DNA of 64,000 nt from Pseudomonadota bacterium. GTDB taxonomy: Bacteria; Myxococcota_A; UBA9160; SZUA-336. The position numbers and the translations under genes were made by a program. The notes below the pieces were generated by a model. It had not been told where the DNA came from. It saw nothing but the letters and a program-made list of their open reading frames with translations, and searched no databases. Positions 10,328 to 19,503 of this stretch are shown in pieces (position 1 is the stretch's first letter; each line of letters opens with the position of its first letter). The stretch is from the NCBI GenBank assembly GCA_003247575.1, contig QJZC01000027.1, positions 100,429 to 164,428 of the forward strand. The letters run 5' to 3'.

Positions 10328-10921
10328 ATGGCCATCGGAGACGAACTCTCTAGTCTCGATTTTCAATCCATGATCGGTGGGCCGCTGAGTGCGGTGGTTC
10401 GAGCGCAGGCCGAGTCCGCAGTGACCTCGGTCGATTTCATCAAGGCAGTTGGCTTCAATACTGACGACAGTGGAAACGTCACCGATCCGGTGATGGTGAC
10501 GTTTGCCTACGACAAGCCCGTCGAAGAGACGGGACAAGATGGCAACACGACGATCGTACCGAAGAAGTTCGAGCTCACGGTTCCGTTCCTGACCATGCTT
10601 CCCATCCCGTTCATCCGTGTGGAAGAGACGACGATCGACTTCAATGCGAAGATCACCTCGGTTCAGGAGACTTCGACGACGTCGTCTCATGGGTTGAATA
10701 CGGAGCTCAAGGCGAAGGCCGGCTGGGGTTGGGGTTCCGCGAGCCTCAAGGTCAACTATTCGTACAAGCGGAGCACGACGAGCAACTCGAAGGTCGAGCG
10801 CACGTACTCTCTGGCGGTGCATGTGCGTGCGGTGCAGGATGAGCTGCCGGCTGGCACGGAACGGCTGCTCGGAATCCTCGAGAACGTGATTCAGGAGACA
10901 CCCGCGAGCGCATCGAGCTGA
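10328..10921 (+). CDS. DUF2589 domain-containing protein
   Basis: MIGGPLSAVVRAQAESAVTSVDFIKAVGF...VTFAYDKPV...FELTVPFLTMLPIPFIRVEETTIDFNAKI; AAAGGA upstream of the ATG. Confidence 0.85.
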   Translation: MAIGDELSSLDFQSMIGGPLSAVVRAQAESAVTSVDFIKAVGFNTDDSGNVTDPVMVTFAYDKPVEETGQDGNTTIVPKKFELTVPFLTMLPIPFIRVEETTIDFNAKITSVQETSTTSSHGLNTELKAKAGWGWGSASLKVNYSYKRSTTSNSKVERTYSLAVHVRAVQDELPAGTERLLGILENVIQETPASASS

Positions 10922-10944
10922 TCTCGTAGCGGATCTGGTCCCGA

Positions 10945-10975
10945 GCGGGCCTGGGGCCGAGAGGCCCAGGCCCGC
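10945..10975 (+). promoter_or_regulatory. Strong intergenic hairpin between DUF2589 gene and next gene
   Basis: gcgggcctggggcc gaga ggcccaggcccgc, near-perfect inverted repeat; no T-tract. Confidence 0.7.
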
Positions 10976-11057
10976 CATCCGGGGCAGCGAGCGATAACTT
11001 CTTGAAAGCGGCTCCGCGTGGGACATGGCTGCAGAGTCGCGTGTAGGTTCAAACTGA

Positions 11058-11738
11058 ATGGCGGAACTGGGTGAGCTTCTGGGAGCACTGATGTCGAGCT
11101 TGGCACACGCACGGCGAATCGCTGACGAGGAGACGGCCTCGATCGCAGTGCACTACGGCCAACATCCACTGCTCCAAGGCATGAGTATGCCCCGAGTGCG
11201 TGTGCCCGAGTTGAGGCTCAGCTTGCCAGTCGTGCTCGAGTCCTTCGAGGAGGCAGGCGAGAACGAGTTCGCCACGCCCGCGGAGATCAGCAAGCAAATG
11301 CTCGAGCGGCTGCGGAAGTCTGCGGACGAAGAGAAGGTGAAGATCCCCGAAGGTTTCGAGCAGCTGTTTTCGCGTCATCTGGTCAAGCAGCTGTCGGGAA
11401 TCTCTTCCGGTGCGCGACCCCATCCAGAAGCGGTCGTACGCGCCAACGAGATCGCCTTCTCGAATGCGCTGCGCCGCTTCCCGGGAGAGCAGTGGCTGGG
11501 CCCGGACGATCGCCGCGAGATCATGTCGGATCTGCGGCAGGAAGCCGAGTCGGTGGCGATGCGCAAGCGGGGGAAACCGCCGCGGATCGAGGCAACGATC
11601 ACCACTTCCGAGGTGAAGGAGCGCGCGGCGAGCGAGAACGTTCCGCGGCTGCAGATCATCTTGCGCGAAGAGGGTGTAGAGTGGAGTGTGAGCGAGGCCC
11701 GCGATGGATCGAAGATGCGGACGATCGTGCCGGAGTAG
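11058..11738 (+). CDS. Hypothetical protein, DUF2589-gene partner
   Basis: 226-aa ORF, N-terminal helix-like region then VRVPELRLSLPVVLESFEEA; same strand, short spacing to both neighbours. Confidence 0.75.
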   Translation: MAELGELLGALMSSLAHARRIADEETASIAVHYGQHPLLQGMSMPRVRVPELRLSLPVVLESFEEAGENEFATPAEISKQMLERLRKSADEEKVKIPEGFEQLFSRHLVKQLSGISSGARPHPEAVVRANEIAFSNALRRFPGEQWLGPDDRREIMSDLRQEAESVAMRKRGKPPRIEATITTSEVKERAASENVPRLQIILREEGVEWSVSEARDGSKMRTIVPE

Positions 11739-11747
11739 CCGCATCCC

Positions 11748-12329
11748 ATGCTAGCGGTTACGCGTGAGCTCGTGTTGGGACATCTGGCGGAGCTCTCCAC
11801 CTTGGTCAACAAGTACGGGGATCGTCAGGCCTACGTTCAGGAGGTCCTCGCCTGGTGCATGCGGGTCGAGCAGTCTCTCGGACGCGTGCGCAGCCCGCTG
11901 GCTTCACTGGTCGCGGCAGAACGTGGTCGTATTCTGGCTACCCCGGATGGTCTGCGCGATCCCGAGGTGAAGGACGAGTCGAACAAGCGCAAGGTCACCG
12001 GTGCAATGGCGGCGGTTGCGCTCGGACGCGTCGAAGGCGCGCTACGCGGAAAGGTTGCCGAGATCGATGCACACTTCGATTCGCTGCGCGAGAAGCTCGC
12101 CAGCTTCCTTGGTGCGGTGAGCGTCAAGCAGCCGATTCCGCTGCCTCCACCAGTGGGGCACGAGCGTGAGGCGTGGATTCGTCGAGTGTGGTCGTCCCTC
12201 GGTTCACATGCCGAGACGCGAGCGCTCTATTCGTATCTGAACGCCGCCATGGCGCCACAAGACCGAATCTACCTGCTCGACGACGTATTGACCCACCTGA
12301 TCGAGGGGGATGCTCCTCCACCGGATTGA
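11748..12329 (+). CDS. Hypothetical helical protein, third member of DUF2589 cassette
   Basis: 193-aa ORF starting 10 bp after the preceding stop. Confidence 0.7.
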   Translation: MLAVTRELVLGHLAELSTLVNKYGDRQAYVQEVLAWCMRVEQSLGRVRSPLASLVAAERGRILATPDGLRDPEVKDESNKRKVTGAMAAVALGRVEGALRGKVAEIDAHFDSLREKLASFLGAVSVKQPIPLPPPVGHEREAWIRRVWSSLGSHAETRALYSYLNAAMAPQDRIYLLDDVLTHLIEGDAPPPD

Positions 12330-12442
12330 GCGGCCGGTTCGAGCAGCGAAGCGGACGCAGGCGCGCAGCGCGACGGAAGCGTGGTGGCAGGGCTGTCTCT
12401 GTAGTCTGTAGTTGAGGCTGGCTGTCTGCCGATACGGTCGTC

Positions 12443-13606
12443 GTGCAGTGGGTGTCGGCGGTGTCAGCGACCTCGAGCTTCGACGAAGCCAGAGGGGAAC
12501 TCGAGAGCTGTCTCGAGCGAGAGCTCGTGGGTACGCCCGATCTCATCTGTCTGTTTCTCTCGCCCGAGCTGGCGTCTGGCTACGCTCGGATCGTTCGTTG
12601 GATCCGCGATCGCTTCACGCGAGTGCAGCTGTTCGGGGGAGTGGTCCCCGGTGTGATCGGTGCTGGCCGTGAGATCCACCCCGGCCCGGGAATCTCACTC
12701 ACCGCGGCGGTGCTACCCGGCTGCAATGTGCAGCCGCTCCGTGTGCCTGCAATGCGCCCTGGAGCACGGCTCGAGCTCGACGCGCAGCTCGTCGAGCACG
12801 CCGGGCCTCATTGGATACTCCTTTCGGATGCGCACAGCATCGATACGGAGGCTCTGCTTCGAGAGCTCGATCAGCGACATCCGTCGGGTGTGCGCGCGGG
12901 CGGAATGATCAGCGACCCGCTCCGACGTGCGCCGACCTGCTTCTTTCTCAACGAGCGTGTCTACGGGGATGGGGCCGTCGGAATCTCTCTTGGTGGGAAT
13001 CTCGCTGCTCGGGTTCTGCTCGCGGAGGGCTGCGAGCCGCTCGGGGAGCCGCTGATCGTGATGGGGGTACACGAGAACGTCGTCTCACGCTTCGATCGCG
13101 GGCCAGCGACGGAGGTACTCGCTGAGATTCTGCGGACCCTCGATGAACCGACGCGCGTGCGCGCCGACCGAGGGCTGTGCCTCGGGATCCAAGCGGGTCC
13201 CCATGATCCGCGCGACGAGCGGGTGCGTTTCGTAATGCGTGGGCTGCTCGGCATCTCGCAGTCGCCGAGCGGCCTTGCAGTCGCTGCGGTCCCCAAGCTG
13301 CACGAAATCGTCCAGCTGCACGTCGCGACCGCGGAGGTCGCCCATGCGGAGCTCGAAGCCCAGTTGCGCGAGTTCATGCGGAATCAGAAGGAGCCGATGG
13401 CGGGGTTGTGGTTCCGCAGCACGGGGAGAAGCGAAGCCTTCTATGGGACGAGCGGTCACGAGACATCGCTGGTTCAGAGCGTGTTGGGTCCGCATGCGAT
13501 CGGCGGCTGCTTCTGCAACGGAGAGATCGCTCCGCTCAACGGGCGGAGCCATCTGAATGGATTCTCGAGCGCGATCGTCGCGTTTCGACCGGCCCGCGGG
13601 TCCTGA
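12443..13606 (+). CDS. FIST domain signal-transduction protein
   Basis: FGGVVPGVIGAGREI; GGMISDPLRR; VYGDGAVGISLGGNL; GGCFCNGEIAPLNGRSHLNGFSSAIVAFRP. Confidence 0.85.
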   Translation: MQWVSAVSATSSFDEARGELESCLERELVGTPDLICLFLSPELASGYARIVRWIRDRFTRVQLFGGVVPGVIGAGREIHPGPGISLTAAVLPGCNVQPLRVPAMRPGARLELDAQLVEHAGPHWILLSDAHSIDTEALLRELDQRHPSGVRAGGMISDPLRRAPTCFFLNERVYGDGAVGISLGGNLAARVLLAEGCEPLGEPLIVMGVHENVVSRFDRGPATEVLAEILRTLDEPTRVRADRGLCLGIQAGPHDPRDERVRFVMRGLLGISQSPSGLAVAAVPKLHEIVQLHVATAEVAHAELEAQLREFMRNQKEPMAGLWFRSTGRSEAFYGTSGHETSLVQSVLGPHAIGGCFCNGEIAPLNGRSHLNGFSSAIVAFRPARGS

Positions 13607-13696
13607 GCGCCGGTCCTGAGCCGGCGGACTGCCCCGCACGTGCGACGCCATTGCTGTGGCGCAAGTCGGTCGCCGGGCGAGCCGAACAAGATCGGG

Positions 13697-14326
13697 ATGA
13701 GGAGCTCATTCGTTCGGCTCGCGACTGTGTGCCTGTGGGGCCTGAGCTTTGCGCTGGGCTGCACATCGTCTGGATCCGTCGCACCCGCTGTGGACCGGAT
13801 CTCGGAGCGAGTGCCCGCGCACGGCGCGATCCGTGGGGGACAGCTGCGCTCGCCGGAGTCGAGCGGGATCGACCGGGGGCTGTCGCGCAGCGGGTCCACT
13901 GCTCTCGAGGCACGCGTCGTACAGGCTGCCGAGAGCCGCCTCGGAGCCTCCTACCGGTACGGGGGCAGCGGTCCGGAGACCTTCGACTGCAGTGGCCTGG
14001 TCGTCTACAGCTACGCGCGTGCAGGGCTTCCGGGGCTCCCGCACAGCTCGCGCGCGCTCTACCGAAGCACGCAGCGTATCTCGTTGTCCGAGCTTCGGCC
14101 CGGGGATCTGCTGTTCTTCGACTTCGATTCCGAGCGCATTTCACACGTCGGGATCTATGTCGGAGAGCGCGAGTTCATCCATGCCCCCAAGTCCGGCCGC
14201 GGGGTGGAGCGCGTGCGCTTCGACCATCCGTATTGGAGTCGCCATCTCGGAACGGCGGGCCGCGTCGTGCGGCCCCAGCGCCTCGATCGTTCGCTACCCG
14301 CGGCGCCATCGCGTGGGGCCGAGTAG
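13697..14326 (+). CDS. NlpC/P60 (C40) peptidoglycan endopeptidase
   Basis: LGASYRYGGSGPETFDCSGLVVYSYARAG; LRPGDLLFFDF; ISHVGIYVGEREFIHAP. Confidence 0.9.
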   Translation: MRSSFVRLATVCLWGLSFALGCTSSGSVAPAVDRISERVPAHGAIRGGQLRSPESSGIDRGLSRSGSTALEARVVQAAESRLGASYRYGGSGPETFDCSGLVVYSYARAGLPGLPHSSRALYRSTQRISLSELRPGDLLFFDFDSERISHVGIYVGEREFIHAPKSGRGVERVRFDHPYWSRHLGTAGRVVRPQRLDRSLPAAPSRGAE

Positions 14327-14333
14327 AGTAGGG

Positions 14334-14987
14334 CTACTCTGCGACGGGGAGCTCATCCAGCGCCTCGAGGCTGGCGCGCAGGGCTGCCTTGAGCTCCGGG
14401 CTCATCGATTGGAACTCCACGGCGTAGCTCCCACCTTCCGTCTCGCGGACGACGGAAGCATGCAGCTCCAGGCCTTCCTGGCGCCCTTCGATGACGAACG
14501 CGATCGTGATCATCGCACCCAGCTCGGGGCGGATCGTCGTGCCGTCCAGTCGCGCGCCCGTGAGAGACACATCTGCCAGTTGACCCGTATCTACCAGGTT
14601 GTCGCACTCGATCGCGACGGGAAGCCCGAGTGGGATGCGGCGCGCAACGCGCCGCACTCCGTTCTCCATGCACACGAGACTGGGGTGGATGCTGGATACG
14701 AGCTCGGCGAAGGCGGGCGGGGGGGAGGCGAGCCTCACTCCGAAGCCCAAACGATCGTCCGCCCGTTTGCCCACCCAGCAGACCTCGCCTCGAACCACGA
14801 TTGGGTGCGGCTCGTAGTCGATGCGCAGCTCGACCGACGCACCGATCGCCGGCGTTGGATCGGCTTCGATGAACAGCCCCGTCTCGGAGATGTTCCGCAG
14901 GATCCCTTCGCCTTCACGATCGTTGCTCTGAAAGCTGGCGCGGATCGAGCAGTTGTGTCGATCGTCGCGGCGACGGCCATCGAGCAT
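14334..14987 (-). CDS. Tandem PilZ-domain protein
   Basis: RRRDDRHNCSIRASF...ILRNISETGLFIE and RRVARRIPLGLPVAIECDN...ADVSLTGARLDG. Confidence 0.8.
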   Translation of the reverse strand: MLDGRRRDDRHNCSIRASFQSNDREGEGILRNISETGLFIEADPTPAIGASVELRIDYEPHPIVVRGEVCWVGKRADDRLGFGVRLASPPPAFAELVSSIHPSLVCMENGVRRVARRIPLGLPVAIECDNLVDTGQLADVSLTGARLDGTTIRPELGAMITIAFVIEGRQEGLELHASVVRETEGGSYAVEFQSMSPELKAALRASLEALDELPVAE

Positions 14988-15242
14988 ATGGATCCAGTCG
15001 GTAGGGAGCCGGGAAAACTTTCTCCTGGCGCTCGACGGGTGGGCTTGCGGGCGAGCGGTGGCTCGACTGGTCAATGAATGGGCCGGCCGTCGCGTAACGG
15101 CGCTCTCCGCCGGCAGTGAGGGGTATGCGTCGAGGGAGGAACTCAGACGGGTAGAGCTCGAGGGATTTCGGAGGCTCCGCAGCGAGCTAGAGTTTGCAGA
15201 ACCAAGGCGTGAATGGGCGCGCGCGGTGGAGTAGGAGCCTCG

Positions 15243-16094
15243 ATGGAGCGGTGGAGTCGGGGGGCGACGGGTGTGCGGTTGGCAGATCGTGTGCACGAGA
15301 CCCTGGGGGACTGGTTGGCACTCGGCCACGAGATCTGGACGACCGGGCAGGCCCGACTGGTACGGCGCTACTCTGCGCCGCGTACCTACGATGCGAACTT
15401 CGCGTATGGCGTCCGGGCGGAGACGGCCGCTGAGATCGATGCGTTTCTCAGTGATCTCGACGTTGCCTTCTCGCACTGTGCTCACCGTATGGTGGTCGGA
15501 GATCGACTGCTAGCGCCTGCGTGCGAGGCGCGCCTGCTGGTCGCGGGCTTCGAGCTTCAGGTCCCCGAGATCGCTCTCCTGCTCGAGGGTCCACTACGCG
15601 GCGGTTCGCAGCGAGGTGTCGAGCTGCGGCCGGTACAGACAGAGTCGGACTGGGCGTCGCTCGAAGCGCTCCATCTCGAGGATCATCGCGAGGAGGCACG
15701 CAAGGGTTTTCACGAGACCTGGGAGCCGTCGCTCACGCACGAGATCGTCTCCGCAAAGAGGGCGAAGGCACCGCGAGTGCAATACTTCCTGGCGCGCTGC
15801 GAGGGAGTCGATTGCGGTTTCTTCTCTGCATGGCCGGGTCGGAATGGGATCGGAAAGGTCGAGGATCTCTTCACTCTGCCGGAGTTCCGTGGGCGTGGCA
15901 TCGGGAGGGCCCTGATCGTGGGCTGTGTCGAGGATGCGCGTGCACGCGGCGCGGGGCCTGTCGCGATTACGGCGCGTTCTGATGACACGCCCGTCAGGAT
16001 GTACCTGGACCTCGGATTCCAGCCCGTGTGTCTGCATCGGGTGTATCTTCAGTCCGAATCGCGGGCTGCTAGCTCGAAGCGAGGGTCAGACTGA
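15243..16094 (+). CDS. GNAT family N-acetyltransferase
   Basis: KVEDLFTLPEFRGRGIGRALIVGCVEDARARGAGPVAITARSDDTPVRMYLDLGFQPV. Confidence 0.85.
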   Translation: MERWSRGATGVRLADRVHETLGDWLALGHEIWTTGQARLVRRYSAPRTYDANFAYGVRAETAAEIDAFLSDLDVAFSHCAHRMVVGDRLLAPACEARLLVAGFELQVPEIALLLEGPLRGGSQRGVELRPVQTESDWASLEALHLEDHREEARKGFHETWEPSLTHEIVSAKRAKAPRVQYFLARCEGVDCGFFSAWPGRNGIGKVEDLFTLPEFRGRGIGRALIVGCVEDARARGAGPVAITARSDDTPVRMYLDLGFQPVCLHRVYLQSESRAASSKRGSD

Positions 16095-17004
16095 GTCCTT
16101 CCCTCAGGTCGGTCTTCGGGGCCCAACCGAGGCAGTCCATGGCGCGCTGCCTCGATGCGCGACTGTGTGCGACGTCGCCGGAGCGGGCTGGCGCGTACTC
16201 GAGCTCGGGCGCGAGACCGCACAGCTCACAGATCATCTCCGCCAGCTCGAGCACCCTGTGCGATCGACCCGAGCCGATATTGATCGGCTCACCCGCGCAG
16301 GCCTCGGAGGCACTAGCGGCGCTCTCCAGCGCCGCGACGACATCCTCTACGAAGACGAAGTCGCGCGACTGGAGGCCGCTTCCGTGCACCTCTGGAGCCA
16401 GACCGCTTCGCGCACGAGACAGAAACCTGGGAACGACCGCAGCGTAGCTCGAGTGCGGGTCCTGGCCCGGACCATAGACGTTGAAGAAGCGCAGCACGCA
16501 GGTCTCGAGCCCGTGTTGGCGAGAGAATTCACGGCAGTACTCTTCGCTCGTCAGCTTCTGAATGGCGTACGCGGAGTGCGGGCTTGGCCTGGCTCCCTCG
16601 TGCTGGATGGGCTCCAGTGACTCTCCGTAGATGGCACAAGAGCTGGCCAGCACGAAGCGCCTCACCCCGGCGAGCTGCGCTGCTCGCAGTACCTGCAACG
16701 TGCCGGTGGCGTTCACCGCATGGGTCCGAAGCGGATCCCGAACCGACTCGGGCACCGATGGGCGGGCTGCCAGGTGAAACACGCAGTCACAATCAGACAC
16801 CGCTTGCTCGATGGTGGGCTGACTCGTGATACAGCCGTGTACGAAGTCGATCCGATCCTGGACCGCTTCGAGGCGATCCAGCGTGCCGCTCGACAGGTCG
16901 TCGAGCACGCGCACGCGAAGTCCCGCGGAGGCACACCGATGCGCGAGGCGCGATCCGATGAAGCCCGCTCCGCCGGTGATCAACACGCGACTCTGATGTG
17001 ACAC
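16069..17004 (-). CDS. NAD-dependent nucleotide-sugar epimerase/dehydratase
   Basis: VLITGGAGFIGSRLA; FHLAARPSVPESV; SSCAIYGES; SAYAIQKLTSE; FNVYGPGQDP. Confidence 0.93.
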   Translation of the reverse strand: MSHQSRVLITGGAGFIGSRLAHRCASAGLRVRVLDDLSSGTLDRLEAVQDRIDFVHGCITSQPTIEQAVSDCDCVFHLAARPSVPESVRDPLRTHAVNATGTLQVLRAAQLAGVRRFVLASSCAIYGESLEPIQHEGARPSPHSAYAIQKLTSEEYCREFSRQHGLETCVLRFFNVYGPGQDPHSSYAAVVPRFLSRARSGLAPEVHGSGLQSRDFVFVEDVVAALESAASASEACAGEPINIGSGRSHRVLELAEMICELCGLAPELEYAPARSGDVAHSRASRQRAMDCLGWAPKTDLREGLSLTLASS

Positions 17005-17014
17005 GCGACCTCCT

Positions 17015-17062
17015 CTCGAGCGACCGATACCTCGAGTGACCGATACCTCGAGTGATCGATTC
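17015..17062. repeat. Three tandem 16-bp repeats upstream of epimerase gene
   Basis: ctcgagcgaccgatac / ctcgagtgaccgatac / ctcgagtgatcgattc. Confidence 0.8.
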
Positions 17063-17492
17063 GGAGACGGAATGCGCAGCTGGGTTGCGCATCGGTCGAT
17101 ATCGAGAACGGTCGAGGTCGAAAGCGGCCGGGTTCGAGAAGCTGCGCCCGCCTCGAGCGAGTGGGACCGCAGCTTCTCGGAACGACTCGGAACGATTATT
17201 TCTGGCCCCGTTCGTGCCCGTCAACTGGTCCTGGGATGGCGGGGTTCGGGCTGCGGACTCACTGCTCTCGTGACTGCGGAAGCCCAGACTCGGGGGAAGG
17301 TCCATTTTTCATGCATATTTTAATTTTCCAAGCGCGATCGCGCTCCTGCGAGCGCGCAGCGGTTCCATTCGCGCTGAAACGACAATATCCTAGGCGATGA
17401 AGCGCGCCCGCGGACAGGCTCTGCCCGGAGAGGCGCTCGAACACGGCTCGGGGATGGACATTTCCTGGGCCCAGCTGCTGGAGACTTTTCCC

Positions 17493-17921
17493 ATGGAACT
17501 CGATCTCGCGAATCTGGACTCGTTGCGCAGGCTGCTCTTGGAACAGCCGGAGTCGCCAGTCACACGTGTGATCGCGCTCGGTGTCAGTATCGCGTTCCTC
17601 GGCGCCGTCCTCGAGCTGGTACGCCGCGGTAGGATTCGCGAGGAGTACACCACGATCTGGATCCTCGTAGGGGGCGCGCTGCTCGTGGTCGGGGTTTGGT
17701 TCGATGCCGTCCGCATACTGGCTAGAGCGGTCGGTGCGTGGACCTCGAGCTCGACCTTGTTCTTCTTCGGCGAGATGTTCTTGCTGGTTCTTTGTCTCCA
17801 GTACGCAGTGCGCCTGTCGAGTCTCACTCAGCGCGTCAAGCAGCTCACGCAAGAGGTCGCTCTGCTGCGCGGTGAGCTCGAGGAGCGTGCTCCGGGCAAG
17901 GGGAGCCCGTCGGCGGGCTGA
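17493..17921 (+). CDS. DUF2304 domain-containing membrane protein
   Basis: RGRIREEYTTIWILVGGALLVVGVWFDAVRILARAVG...LFFFGEMFLLVLCLQYAVRLSSLTQRVKQLTQEVALL. Start uncertain (17397, 17454 or 17493). Confidence 0.75.
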   Translation: MELDLANLDSLRRLLLEQPESPVTRVIALGVSIAFLGAVLELVRRGRIREEYTTIWILVGGALLVVGVWFDAVRILARAVGAWTSSSTLFFFGEMFLLVLCLQYAVRLSSLTQRVKQLTQEVALLRGELEERAPGKGSPSAG

Positions 17922-18227
17922 GCGCGCGAATACGCCAGCGCGAGAGATCCCGGCGAGGCTCGCCCGAGACACCAGCCCGGGCGCGTACGGTCGTGCTGGA
18001 TCGCTGGCCGCCGCAATTGTTGAGTGTCAGGAGTGGGTATGTCATCTGTCTGGCGCGAGCGGTTGTGAATTCGAACGTATCCCAAATGACCGCGATTTGA
18101 CCGCAAGTTTTCACTCGACGTGCGCGGTCCCAGAATGCTTTACTCGCAATCAGAATTTTGGGGGCTTGACCTCGTTACTCTCTGCGGAGACTGATTGCTC
18201 TGGGGATATAGAGCAGATCTACCTATC

Positions 18228-18255
18228 ATCCTCGTTCTACTATCCTCGTTCTACT
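18228..18255. repeat. Perfect 14-bp tandem duplication
   Basis: atcctcgttctact x2, in the leader of the beta-helix protein gene. Confidence 0.9.
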
Positions 18256-18290
18256 CGACCGCAGCTCTACTCTGGGAGGAGATGAATCTG

Positions 18291-19304
18291 ATGAATCGCT
18301 CTACTCGCACCTCGGCGTTCCGGTTTGCGCAAGCGGGTGTGCTCGCGGCGGCCCTGGCTGTGCCGTTCGCAGCTCACGCGAATCACCCCGTGCTCGTCGA
18401 AGGTGAGCAGGACTTCGATGGCGACCTCCGGGTCGGGATCGAAGAAGATATGGACGGTCCTGACGGAGATCCTCTCGGTCTGACCTTCGGCACGATCGGC
18501 GGATGTCTCGGGAGTATGAATGCCGCCATCAACCAGAACGGTACCTGCACCGTGGTCACTTCCGGCACCTTCGCCGAGGTGGTGAACATCACGGGCTCGG
18601 TCACTCTGGAGGCAGCGCCCGGCGTCCGGGCAAACATCGATGCATTCCTGGCGCCACCGGACCCGCTCGGCAACGTGTTCAACAACATGATGAGCAGCAA
18701 CGACACGCGTTTGAATGCGCCCGGCATCATCATCAACGTACCTGACGACGGCCCACCCAGCCGTGTGATCATCCGGAACATCACGACGCAGAACTGGACG
18801 GACGGCGTCCTCATCATGGGCAACTCGAACGTGCTTCTGGATGGTGTCGAGGCCACGCACAACACCAACCACGGAATCAACGTGACCGGAAACGCCGTGG
18901 TTGCGATCGTCAACTCGTCCGCGACTGCGAACGGATTCCGTCGCGGTGGTGGCGGCGTCTTCCCCTCGGCCGACGGAGTGCCGATGCCGGGGGTCGGGAT
19001 TCGTTTCCAGGACTCGTCCCGAGGCGAGATCCGGAACTCCACCGCCACGGGGAACTTCAGCTTCGGAATCGCCAACCAGTCCACCTCGGGTGCGACGGGT
19101 GTCACGATTCGAGATACGACCATCATCGGGAACTTCCCGGGCGATCCAAACATCCCCGGTGCGCGCGCGTTCTGTCGTGCCCAGCTCGGTGACTTCGATC
19201 GAGCCGAATCGGTCTGCTTCCAGTTCCTGGTTCGCTCTGCGATCGGCCTGAGCTCGAGCGCCGCTCCCACGCCGGTCCCAATGATGATGAACGGGGGCAT
19301 GTAA
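18291..19304 (+). CDS. Secreted right-handed parallel beta-helix repeat protein
   Basis: Signal peptide MNRSTRTSAFRFAQAGVLAAALAVPFAAHA; repeats VIIRNITTQNWTDGVLIMGNSNVLLDGVEATHNTNHGINVTGNAVVAIVNSSATANG; GGAGGAG upstream. Confidence 0.8.
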   Translation: MNRSTRTSAFRFAQAGVLAAALAVPFAAHANHPVLVEGEQDFDGDLRVGIEEDMDGPDGDPLGLTFGTIGGCLGSMNAAINQNGTCTVVTSGTFAEVVNITGSVTLEAAPGVRANIDAFLAPPDPLGNVFNNMMSSNDTRLNAPGIIINVPDDGPPSRVIIRNITTQNWTDGVLIMGNSNVLLDGVEATHNTNHGINVTGNAVVAIVNSSATANGFRRGGGGVFPSADGVPMPGVGIRFQDSSRGEIRNSTATGNFSFGIANQSTSGATGVTIRDTTIIGNFPGDPNIPGARAFCRAQLGDFDRAESVCFQFLVRSAIGLSSSAAPTPVPMMMNGGM

Positions 19305-19368
19305 GCTCTCCGATCACCATCAGCACGGAGGCCGCGCACTGTTCCAGGGCGGTCTCGCTGGTCGAACG

Positions 19369-19410
19369 GCGGCGGGTTCTCGGGTGCGGGAGCCCGCCGC
19401 TCGTCTTTTT
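19369..19410 (+). terminator. Rho-independent terminator
   Basis: gcggcgggttctc gggtgc gggagcccgccgc followed by tcgtcttttt (13-bp stem with G-T wobbles). Confidence 0.85.
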
Positions 19411-19503
19411 CGGGCCGGCTGTCGGTGGGGAGGCTGTGGACGCCCCGGGAGGGCAGCAGCCATACTAGGTTGCGGGCGGGCTCGCGTCGGAGGAGAGACT
19501 CAG

